Assembly: GCA_017457555.1 (NCBI GenBank)
Contig: JAFTHG010000206.1
Span: forward strand, 1-9,306
Direction: 5' to 3'
From: Kiritimatiellia bacterium
Lineage (GTDB): Bacteria; Verrucomicrobiota; Kiritimatiellia; RFP12; DVOR01
DNA length: 9,306 bases
Each line of letters begins with the position of its first letter. Positions within the stretch are counted from its first letter, which is position 1. The notes below the pieces were generated by a model. It did not search any database and was not told the origin of the DNA. It saw only the letters and a list, made by a program, of their open reading frames with translations. This document shows, piece by piece, positions 1 to 5,501 of the stretch. The position numbers and the translations under genes are program-made.

Positions 1-2
1 AG

Positions 3-113
3 TCCTGTGGCGTAGCCGCTTATTTTCACCGCAAAGACGCTAAAGGAAATGCAGCTCACTCCGTCCGAGACAGAGTAACTGCATTTCTTGTTGAAGCAGA
101 GTAGGGGAAGATT
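3..113 (+). other. Open frame at left edge, possible tail of an upstream gene or a translated repeat
   Basis: Frame 3 of the plus strand is open from the window edge to a TAG at 111-113. It encodes about 36 residues including the string YFHRKDAKGNAAH. It could be the last part of an upstream gene. However, HRKDAK-type peptides also commonly come from intergenic repeats of the ACCGCAAAGACGC kind, and that string is present here at 28-40. The inverted repeat at 46-87 lies inside the frame, which favours the repeat explanation. Weak call. Confidence 0.15.
46..87. repeat. Inverted repeat, 9-bp perfect arms
   Basis: GAAATGCAG at 46-54 pairs perfectly with CTGCATTTC at 79-87 around a 24-nt loop, and one G-U plus one A-T pair can be added outside. 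No U-run follows on the plus strand, so it is not an obvious terminator. It may belong to a palindromic intergenic element or be the end structure of the upstream transcript. Confidence 0.5.
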
Positions 114-203
114 GATTTGAGTGGTGATGCACACCTCTCATGCAGAATGCTTAACCGCCACGTGTCATCATGACGCAGCCGCCTTTGCGGTGTAGCGTAG
201 CGA

Positions 204-238
204 AGCCGAGGTCGGCGTGTGAGCCACCCTCGGCTCAC
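204..238. repeat. Two overlapping, mutually exclusive hairpins
   Basis: AGCCGAGG (204-211) pairs with CCTCGGCT (228-235). The alternative GTGAGCC (219-225) pairs with GGCTCAC (232-238). Both use bases 232-235, so an RNA or single strand could form only one at a time. Nearby are CCGC-cttt-GCGG at 180-191 and CTTGG/CCAAG at 246-250 and 268-272. This dense set of small palindromes looks like a repetitive extragenic palindromic region. No gene directly downstream suggests an attenuator. Confidence 0.4.
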
Positions 239-290
239 GCATCCACTTGGTAGGGGATTGGTCCTTGCCAAGCCCAAAAGGTGTGGGGGG

Positions 291-372
291 ATAAGTCTTC
301 TTCTTTCCTTTCTGACTCTCTTTCCTTTTAGAGGCTCGCTTCTTACCCTCGCGGTTATATTGTGCAATATTC
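291..372. repeat. 82-bp direct repeat, copy 1
   Basis: Aligns without gaps to 480-561, with about 69 of 82 positions identical by hand count. The last 34 bases (339-372) are identical in the two copies, while the pyrimidine-rich first part has drifted. The unit ends in the dyad ATATTG-TG-CAATAT (357-370). Read on the minus strand, both copies are open and encode a peptide starting NIAQYNREGKK. Most differences change amino acids, so there is no sign of coding selection. Most likely a dispersed non-coding element. Confidence 0.75.
357..370. promoter_or_regulatory. Dyad ATATTG-TG-CAATAT, copy 1
   Basis: Perfect 6-bp inverted arms around a TG centre, repeated identically at 546-559. The size and symmetry fit a dimeric regulator's operator, but the site belongs to a longer repeat, so a binding role is only a possibility. 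Confidence 0.2.
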
Positions 373-380
373 ATTCTTGT

Positions 381-397
381 CAGCATTCCTCCTTTGA
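381..397. repeat. Partial third copy of the repeat's middle segment
   Basis: The 17 bases here match 502-519 of repeat copy 2 except for one substitution and one single-base indel. They match the equivalent part of copy 1 much less well. On the minus strand they contain AAAGGAGGAATG, which looks like a Shine-Dalgarno plus start, but the frame that follows is the unconvincing repeat-encoded peptide. The fragment suggests the repeats have been rearranged or exist in several variants. Confidence 0.4.
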
Positions 398-457
398 TTG
401 TTTTTTTGATCTACTAAAATCATAGCGGAATTGCTGACTTTTTTCATTTTGGCGCGT

Positions 458-472
458 CGCCCCCCGGGGGCG
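458..472. repeat. GC-only palindrome CGCCCCC-C-GGGGGCG
   Basis: Seven-bp perfect arms of only G and C around a single central C, directly before repeat copy 2. It is extreme compared with the AT-rich flank to its left. A T-run (439-444) lies on the left, so a minus-strand transcript would read the palindrome and then, 14 nt later, an A-run rather than a U-run. It is therefore not a standard terminator in either direction. Confidence 0.45.
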
Positions 473-479
473 TAGGATG

Positions 480-561
480 ATAAGCCGTCTTCTTTCCTTT
501 TCGGCATTCCTTCCTTTGAAAGTCACTCTTCTTACCCTCGCGGTTATATTGTGCAATATTC
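480..561. repeat. 82-bp direct repeat, copy 2
   Basis: Second copy of the unit at 291-372, at an offset of exactly 189 bp, ending in the same 34 identical bases (528-561). Its end lies 84 bp before the ddl start codon, so its dyad sits just upstream of the likely ddl promoter. Confidence 0.75.
546..559. promoter_or_regulatory. Dyad ATATTG-TG-CAATAT, copy 2
   Basis: Identical to the dyad at 357-370 and about 30-55 bp upstream of the candidate -10 elements for ddl, a position where a regulator could act. This role is inferred from position only; the dyad may simply be part of the repeat. Confidence 0.2.
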
Positions 562-589
562 CACGGTGTGAATTTCCTTTTTATGGATG

Positions 590-618
590 TGCTATAGGGG
601 GATGATTTTTGATAGAAT
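590..618 (+). promoter_or_regulatory. Candidate promoter region of the ddl-ftsQAZ operon
   Basis: Two -10-like strings lie before ddl: TGCTATAGG (590-598), with an extended -10 TG, and TAGAAT (613-618). Neither has a good -35 at the usual spacing. The TGCTATA core recurs in the transporter promoter at 7883-7889. This is the only substantial non-coding stretch before ddl, so a promoter is expected here, but the exact element is uncertain. Confidence 0.3.
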
Positions 619-645
619 AGGCAAATCTTTTAGAGGATTTGTATC

Positions 646-1545
646 ATGCGTCAGCAGGTTGCAGTGGTCATGGGTGGATTATCCCATGAAGCAGAAATTT
701 CGTTACGTTCGGGTGAGGCCGTTACACAGGCATTACGATGTGCCGGATATAATGTGCTTCCGGTTCGCTTAACATCAGAGTCGCTTGCAGAGTTGCCAGA
801 GGGTGTGGATGCTGTTTTCATCGCACTTCACGGAGGTTATGGAGAGAATGGCGGCATTCAGCGTGATTTGGATGTGCGTCAGATTCCATACACGGGGCCA
901 GGAGCTTGGACGAGCGCGTTGTGCATGAATAAGGTTGCAACAAAAGAGGTCTTGGCGCAAGCCGGGATTCAAACACCATCGGGTGTGACGGTGCCTCTGG
1001 CTGCGGCTGATCTGCCTTGTCCTTTGCCGTTGCCTGCGGTAGTGAAACCGCCACAGGATGGTTCCAGTGTTGGTTTGTCAAAGGTGACAGAGGCTTCGCA
1101 GTGGCCGGAGGCAATTCGTCTGGCGTGTGCTCAGGATAGTCGGCAAGAGGCTTTGGCAGAGGTTTATATTCCGGGGCGCGAGTGGGCCGTAGGGGTGGTG
1201 AATGGACAAGCTTTGCCGGTGATTGAGATTCAAGCGCCGGGGGGATGGTATGATTTTCAGGCCAAATATGCTGTGGGCGGTTCGCAGCATGTCTATCCGG
1301 AACCTTCGGAATTGACGCAGAAGGTGCAACGGATCGCAGAGCAGGCATATGCGGTGACGCGATGCCGTGGTGCGGTGCGCGTAGATTTTCGCGTGACGGA
1401 TGAGGGCGAGGCCTATATCCTTGAAATCAATACTGCGCCTGGATGTACGGCGACGAGTCTGTTGCCGGAGGCTGCGGCCAGGGCTGGAATGACATTTCCG
1501 GACTTTTGTGCACAGTTGGTGGAACATGCCGCTTTTGGCGATTAA
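646..1545 (+). CDS. ddl: D-alanine--D-alanine ligase
   Basis: Joins two D-alanines using ATP, giving the D-Ala-D-Ala end of the peptidoglycan precursor in the cytoplasm. The 299 residues match the Ddl family length. Visible marks are GGLSHEAEISLRSG near the N-terminus with the substrate-contacting Glu15, HGGYGENGGIQ at 62-72, PYTGPG at 81-86, the ATP-grasp lysine in VVKPPQDGSS at 132-141, and RVDF at 245-248 followed by LEINTAPG at 259-266, whose Glu260 and Asn262 bind metal. Tyr208 in AKYA is the omega-loop tyrosine found in D-Ala-D-Ala ligases rather than D-Ala-D-Lac ligases, so native depsipeptide-type vancomycin resistance is not indicated. An AGAGGA ribosome site (632-637) lies 8 nt before the ATG. 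First gene of the cluster; 12 nt separate it from ftsQ. Confidence 0.96.
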   Translation: MRQQVAVVMGGLSHEAEISLRSGEAVTQALRCAGYNVLPVRLTSESLAELPEGVDAVFIALHGGYGENGGIQRDLDVRQIPYTGPGAWTSALCMNKVATKEVLAQAGIQTPSGVTVPLAAADLPCPLPLPAVVKPPQDGSSVGLSKVTEASQWPEAIRLACAQDSRQEALAEVYIPGREWAVGVVNGQALPVIEIQAPGGWYDFQAKYAVGGSQHVYPEPSELTQKVQRIAEQAYAVTRCRGAVRVDFRVTDEGEAYILEINTAPGCTATSLLPEAAARAGMTFPDFCAQLVEHAAFGD

Positions 1546-1557
1546 TGAGATATACTA

Positions 1558-2415
1558 ATGGATGTATTGAACGCAATTCCCGGTAACAAACGCTCCGGTA
1601 ACGGCAAGAAGGCGAAAAAAGGTGCAACCAGTTGGTCAATGATGCAAATGCCATCATGGGTGTTTGTTTTGGGGGTAGGTATGCTTGCTTTAGGCGTATT
1701 GGTATCACTGTTTTGGGCGTTTAAGACGTGTTATTACGACCGTAATGCTGCTTTTACGGTGGCGGTGGATGATATTTCCGTGTCGGGAAATGCTACGGTG
1801 ACACGCGATTACATTTTGAACTGCTTTGACATTAATGGCCCGCGTAATGGTTTTGATTTAGTGGATTCCGAAATTGTGCATCGTCTCCAAACACAGATGC
1901 CGATTTTGAAGAGTGCTCAGATGACCTACACATCTAACAAAAAGGTGGAGATCTGGGTGGAAGAGCGCATGCCTTTGGCGCGCATTGCGGGCAGTTTCCT
2001 CGTGGTGGATGATGAGGGGGTGTTATTCAGTTATACGCGCTCAACGAGTTCTCTGCCTGAAATCGGCGGCTTTGATCTTTTGGATGAAGAATTGGTGCCG
2101 GGGAAGCGTCTGCCGTCACAATTGCACTGTATGCTACGCTTGCTGCTGACGGTTTCCGACACGTCGCGCTTTTTCAATAGTGCCGTCAAGCGCGTGACGC
2201 TTCTTGGTATTGACCCTGAAGATGGGCTGCGTGTGACGCTTCTGGATGGGCGGAAGATTGATATTGCGTGGGAAAATATGGCCACAGAAACAGAAGTTTC
2301 TGAAGGCATGGTGAGGCGTTTACGCAATGTTGCCCACGTGTTGAAGTCCTCAACGGCAGTGGGTAAGAAACATTTTAATGCGATGGCGATTGACCGTACA
2401 TCGATGTCAGATTAG
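1558..2415 (+). CDS. ftsQ: Cell division protein FtsQ (POTRA domain)
   Basis: Single-pass inner-membrane divisome protein that links early and late division proteins. The layout fits the family. A basic cytoplasmic tail (residues 1-32, with KKAKKG) is followed by one membrane helix at about 34-55 and a POTRA-like segment at about 66-142 (DDISVSGNATVTRDYIL...). Next come the typical VEERMPLARI (134-143) and VDDEGVLF (150-157) strings, and then the FtsQ beta domain ending in AIDRTS. Sequence identity to well-studied FtsQs is low, so the call rests on this architecture plus its place between ddl and ftsA. The ribosome site is poor (only GAGA at 1547-1550), which may mean low expression or dependence on ddl translation. 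The ftsA ribosome site overlaps its stop codon. Confidence 0.88.
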   Translation: MDVLNAIPGNKRSGNGKKAKKGATSWSMMQMPSWVFVLGVGMLALGVLVSLFWAFKTCYYDRNAAFTVAVDDISVSGNATVTRDYILNCFDINGPRNGFDLVDSEIVHRLQTQMPILKSAQMTYTSNKKVEIWVEERMPLARIAGSFLVVDDEGVLFSYTRSTSSLPEIGGFDLLDEELVPGKRLPSQLHCMLRLLLTVSDTSRFFNSAVKRVTLLGIDPEDGLRVTLLDGRKIDIAWENMATETEVSEGMVRRLRNVAHVLKSSTAVGKKHFNAMAIDRTSMSD

Positions 2416-2424
2416 GAAAGATCT

Positions 2425-3624
2425 ATGGCAACACGTATTCTGGGAGCGCTTGATATTGGCACGCAGACGACAACGTTGGCCGCCGGAGAGGTGGTTGATG
2501 GTCAATTGAAGGTGCTGCGCGTTGTGTCGGTGCCAACGTATGGAGTAAAGAAGGGCGTTATCCGTAATATCGGAGAGGTCACACAAACCATCCGGAAGGC
2601 CGCTTTGGAAATGGCCAAGCAGGGATTGGATCTCTATGATGTCACCACCAGCTTTTCGGCGCAAGGGATTACAACGGCTTGCCGTAAAGGCAGTAAATCC
2701 TTTGTTTCGCTGGCAGTGATGACCGAAGAAGATGCCGAAGAAGCACAGGAAATGGCATTCTCTGTGGAGTCGGCAGACTCTTCAAATGTGTCATTACAAC
2801 GCTTTCAGCAACGCTTTCGTGTGAATGATCAGTCCGTTGAAAGCCCTGTCGGCATGAAGGGTAATTCGTTGGAAGCCTCTGTTTTGGAGATGCTGGCACC
2901 GCGCACTGCTGTAGAGGCCTTACATACGGCAATCACTCAAGCAGGGATGCATACCACCGAAACGGTCTTCTCCGGATGTGCAGATGCGACAACAGTGTTA
3001 GATGCTCAGACGCGTTCGGATGGCGCATTAGTCATCAATTTCGGCGCGGGTACGTGTGACTATCTGGCGATTGCCAATCGCATTGTGGTGGCTGCGGGCA
3101 CGTTGGGAATCGGTGGTCACCATTTGACGAATGATTTGGCACAAGCCTTCCAGGTCAACCAGGATGTGGCGGAACGGATGAAGATTGACTGCGGTGCGGC
3201 ACAAATTCAACCGGATTTGGCAAATGAGCGGTACAGTTTGCGTTCAACATTCAGTGCTGAACGTACCGTGTCGATGCATGCGATTCAAACGGTAACAACT
3301 GAACGTGTGAACGAAACGCTTCATTTATTGCGTGATATTCTGTGCAAACAAGGGGTCTATCTCTCGGACTTGCATGGTGGTGTTTGGTTAACAGGTGGCA
3401 CAGCCGCGCTGCCGAATATCGTGGATCAGGTAAGCGCCGTATTGGAATGCCCCTGTCGAATTGGAGTGCCGCTCAACCTTGTTTCTTTGCCAGAAGAGGC
3501 ACAAAAAGCACCGTATCGCTATGCGACGGTCGTCGGGTTATTGCAGTATCGGATGCGAACCTTGGCGAGTGAAATTGATAAACCATCTTTCTTCACGCGG
3601 ATGCGTACGTTCTTCAGAGGCTGA
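2425..3624 (+). CDS. ftsA: Cell division protein FtsA (actin-like)
   Basis: Actin-like ATP-binding protein that tethers FtsZ to the membrane. Its 399 residues are slightly shorter than the usual ~420. Phosphate loop 1 is ALDIGTQTTTLAAGE (8-22). Residues of about 85-160 correspond to the FtsA-specific 1C domain. Phosphate loop 2 is VINFGAGTCD (203-212), with Asn205 where many FtsAs have Asp. The adenosine motif is WLTGGTAALPNI (321-332). The C-terminus FFTRMRTFFRG (389-399) is a clear amphipathic membrane-targeting helix after a short linker. AGGA (2414-2417), overlapping the ftsQ stop, gives a ribosome site 7 nt before the ATG. Two nt separate its stop from ftsZ, whose own ribosome site lies inside the ftsA end. 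Confidence 0.94.
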   Translation: MATRILGALDIGTQTTTLAAGEVVDGQLKVLRVVSVPTYGVKKGVIRNIGEVTQTIRKAALEMAKQGLDLYDVTTSFSAQGITTACRKGSKSFVSLAVMTEEDAEEAQEMAFSVESADSSNVSLQRFQQRFRVNDQSVESPVGMKGNSLEASVLEMLAPRTAVEALHTAITQAGMHTTETVFSGCADATTVLDAQTRSDGALVINFGAGTCDYLAIANRIVVAAGTLGIGGHHLTNDLAQAFQVNQDVAERMKIDCGAAQIQPDLANERYSLRSTFSAERTVSMHAIQTVTTERVNETLHLLRDILCKQGVYLSDLHGGVWLTGGTAALPNIVDQVSAVLECPCRIGVPLNLVSLPEEAQKAPYRYATVVGLLQYRMRTLASEIDKPSFFTRMRTFFRG

Positions 3625-3626
3625 TA

Positions 3627-4781
3627 ATGAAAGCAGATGACCTTCTTTTCATTTCTGTAGGTGGCGCAGCCGCCAGTGTTGCCCAGAACATTGCTCAGCG
3701 TACACGGCGCGATGCTTCCCAACCGCCAATGCGCGTATTGATTCTCGACACCGATGATGCAGTTCTCCAACATGTGACGCACGCAGACGGCGTATCGGTG
3801 ACAATTTTTGGTACGCAGCGTCTCTCTGGACGTGGCACGGGGGGCGATCATATCCTCGGAATGAGTGCATTCCGTGATGATGCTGCTGGAATTATGCAAC
3901 AGATCGGCTCCCCGCGACTGGTGATCGTCTTGACCTGTTGTGGTGGGGGTACATCGGGCGCATGCGAACCCTTATTGCGTCTATTACGTGATCGCGGGAT
4001 TGCCAATATCGTCTTTGCGACAGAACCTTTCGCATTTGAGGGTGAGGCGCGGAAGCGTTCGGCTTCGGTAATTTTGCCAACGTTGTGTGAGACCGCCAAT
4101 GCGGTGACCACGGTGCCGTTAGCATCGCTACTGGCCGGTAAGGAAGATGAATTGACAGCGGCGCAGGCATTTGACTATGCAGCAGACCGTTTGGCAGCGG
4201 GAATTTGTCTGCTATGGACGCAACTGGTTTATCCGGGATACATTCAGTTTGATGTTGAGCATTTCCGCCTCTTTTTGGAACGTGAAAGTGTGTCCACAGT
4301 GGCCTTTACCTTTGCCGATACAATTGCCACCGGAGATCAGCGCGCTGAACGGGTGGTGGCGTCTTTGTTGCAGTCACCACGCTTTCAGATGCGTGGTGTG
4401 AATTGTTTGATGAATGCGCATCAGGTGATTGTGGGCGTTCTGGCGGGTGATGATTTGCGTTTGTGTGAATTAGACACACTGATGACAGGGCTGAAAGCCG
4501 GTCTTGGAAAGCAAGCAGAGGTTACGCTGGGAACGGTCAATCACGAGGCCTTTAATGGTAAGTTGGAAGTTGTGCTGTTGGCATTTACACCAAGCGGTGT
4601 CGATTTACCAATAGCAGGCGATGCTTTACAGTCGGTGCGTAAGCGTTCTGGAAAGTCAAGCCGAGCCAAGGCGTTATCCGCAGTGAAGGATCGCTTTGAT
4701 GATGTGGAACGGACCATTATTGATGGTGTTAATTACGATACGCCGACGTATTTGCGTCGCAATATCCGGTTGAAACGATGA
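3627..4781 (+). CDS. ftsZ: Divergent FtsZ (tubulin-like division protein)
   Basis: Expected to form the division ring. Identity rests on position after ftsA and on landmarks in order: LLFISVGGAAAS (6-17) in place of the glycine-rich T1 loop, LILDTDD (38-44) at T2, GRGTGGDHILG (68-78) at T3, CCGGGTSGA (104-112) at T4, FATEPFAFEGEARKR (130-144), AFDYAADRL (181-189) and the T7 region YIQFDVEHF (205-213). A short linker leads to DTPTYLRRN (371-379), matching the FtsZ tail peptide that binds FtsA. Oddities: the tubulin signature GGGTGTG reads GGGTSGA, the guanine-contacting Asn of helix H7 is Ala186, and the T7 aspartate needed for GTP hydrolysis (Asp212 in E. coli) aligns with His212. Asp209, Glu138 and Arg142 are kept. 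Length of 384 is normal. GAGG (3617-3620) is the ribosome site. GTPase activity is doubtful; the family call is firm. Confidence 0.88.
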   Translation: MKADDLLFISVGGAAASVAQNIAQRTRRDASQPPMRVLILDTDDAVLQHVTHADGVSVTIFGTQRLSGRGTGGDHILGMSAFRDDAAGIMQQIGSPRLVIVLTCCGGGTSGACEPLLRLLRDRGIANIVFATEPFAFEGEARKRSASVILPTLCETANAVTTVPLASLLAGKEDELTAAQAFDYAADRLAAGICLLWTQLVYPGYIQFDVEHFRLFLERESVSTVAFTFADTIATGDQRAERVVASLLQSPRFQMRGVNCLMNAHQVIVGVLAGDDLRLCELDTLMTGLKAGLGKQAEVTLGTVNHEAFNGKLEVVLLAFTPSGVDLPIAGDALQSVRKRSGKSSRAKALSAVKDRFDDVERTIIDGVNYDTPTYLRRNIRLKR

Positions 4782-5053
4782 AACGTTGGGCCGTTGGTTT
4801 ACTCTTTGTGAGTGCAGTGTGTGGTTGCCGTCAGGAAGACTGGAAAGAAACTCACATACCTTTGCCAGAGCATGTTATATTCGCAACGGCGCAACATGCC
4901 TTACAACAGTTAGACCGTCAAACACCGCCGGTGGTGCAACGTGACGCAGAGGGTCTGAAGGTGCGCTATAATTCAATGCATCTTTCCTCGCGGAATCTTA
5001 CAGTTGCGCTGGAAGCATTGACCACAACGGGGCAAACGGAGCGTGTGAAATGA
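4778..5053 (+). CDS. Small predicted lipoprotein of unknown function
   Basis: Not recognised as a named family. The 91 residues begin MKRWAVGLLFVSAVCGC, a basic n-region plus hydrophobic core and lipobox-like VCGC, with Cys17 the likely lipidated residue. The mature part is about 75 residues, soluble and without further cysteines. From residue 32 on, the pattern VIFATAQHALQQL / PPVVQRDAEGLKVRYNS / LSSRNLTVALEALTTTG looks like the beta-alpha-beta-beta-alpha-beta order of a heavy-metal-associated (HMA) fold. The metal-binding CxxC is absent, so it would not bind metal that way; this resemblance is only inference. Its ATG overlaps the ftsZ stop (ATGA, 4778-4781) and its own stop overlaps the dtd start (ATGA, 5050-5053). 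It is therefore probably translationally coupled to both and made together with the division proteins. Confidence 0.72.
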   Translation: MKRWAVGLLFVSAVCGCRQEDWKETHIPLPEHVIFATAQHALQQLDRQTPPVVQRDAEGLKVRYNSMHLSSRNLTVALEALTTTGQTERVK

Positions 5054-5493
5054 GATTTTTAGTTCAGCGTGTAACAGAGGCATCGGTTGTTGTGGCCGGT
5101 GAAACCCTTTCGGCTTTTCAGGGGCCGGGTTTCTTGGTGTTGTGCGGTATTGCTCCCGATGATACGCACGCACAGGCGGATAAGTTGTGCGCAAAATTAT
5201 TGAAACTCCGCGTCTTTGAAGATGAGCAGGGGGCAATGAATCGCTCGGTGATGGATGTCAGCGGATCGGTGATTTTAGTATCACAATTCACACTTTACGC
5301 AGATACGACCTCGGGCAATCGTCCAGGTTTCTCAACCGCAGCGCGCCCAGAAGTGGCAGAACCGCTCTACGACTATTGTTGTGCCAAGTTGAAGCCGATT
5401 TTAGGCGAACGTTTTGGAACGGGGCGCTTTGGTGCAGATATGGCCATCCGTCTGATAAATGATGGACCTTGTACGTTTCTACTGGAGGCATAA
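5050..5493 (+). CDS. dtd: D-aminoacyl-tRNA deacylase (DTD)
   Basis: Cuts D-amino acids (and glycine from tRNA-Ala, as known for the family) off mischarged tRNAs in the cytoplasm, protecting translation from D-residues. The 147 residues match the family length almost exactly. The start MRFLVQRVTEASV is typical, as are VSQFTLYAD (77-85), GNRPGFS (89-95) and NDGPCTF (137-143). The last carries the Gly-Pro pair (139-140), the cis peptide bond that rejects L-amino acids. GGAG (5038-5041) lies 8 nt before the ATG, within the lipoprotein gene. Being in one operon with ddl, whose substrate is D-Ala, makes functional sense, although dtd genes occur in many contexts. Confidence 0.95.
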   Translation: MRFLVQRVTEASVVVAGETLSAFQGPGFLVLCGIAPDDTHAQADKLCAKLLKLRVFEDEQGAMNRSVMDVSGSVILVSQFTLYADTTSGNRPGFSTAARPEVAEPLYDYCCAKLKPILGERFGTGRFGADMAIRLINDGPCTFLLEA

Positions 5494-5501
5494 CGGAGCG
5501 T

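Larger units (their letters stand above)
1..645. other. Gene-poor, repeat-rich region upstream of ddl
   Basis: No reading frame here looks like a real gene. The short open frames on both strands give low-complexity, Lys/Arg/Ser/Pro-rich peptides without recognisable domains. Instead the stretch is built from inverted repeats (46-87, 204-238, 458-472), a duplicated 82-bp unit (291-372 and 480-561) and pyrimidine-rich tracts on the plus strand (296-312, 317-329, 488-502). The last 80 bases lead into ddl and should hold its promoter. My reading is an intergenic region occupied by dispersed, non-coding repeat elements. A very short or RNA gene cannot be excluded by eye. Confidence 0.6.

Noticed and set aside
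56..367. Minus-strand 103-residue frame across the upstream region
   Set aside because: Arg-rich composition, overlaps the other frame and the inverted repeats, no recognisable motif; best seen as a chance frame in GC-richer repeat DNA.
168..386. Minus-strand 72-residue frame with a strong AAAGGAGGAATG start region
   Set aside because: The peptide is Lys/Arg/Ser-rich without a domain, it runs through repeat copy 1 and the hairpins, and the differences between the two repeat copies mostly change amino acids. The Shine-Dalgarno-like purine run is part of a repeated segment (also at 502-519).
219..425. Plus-strand 68-residue frame with a hydrophobic stretch, possible small membrane protein
   Set aside because: The hydrophobic run is simply the translation of the pyrimidine-rich repeat; there is no ribosome site before 219.
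291..561. CRISPR array made of the direct repeats
   Set aside because: Only two copies, an 82-bp unit with internal divergence, a 107-bp interval and no cas genes.
1551..1556. TATACT between ddl and ftsQ as a ftsQ promoter
   Set aside because: Only one base before the ATG, so a transcript starting there would lack the ftsQ start; no -35 was recognised.
4967..4972. TATAAT inside the lipoprotein gene as an internal promoter for dtd-ribE-pgi
   Set aside because: No -35 at 16-18 bp spacing (a GTGACG lies 20 bp away), and it falls within tightly coupled coding sequence.
5469..5501. Upstream in-frame start giving an 11-residue extension to riboflavin synthase
   Set aside because: It would overlap the dtd end, adds residues not seen in the family, and the MFTGL start at 5502 is the canonical one.
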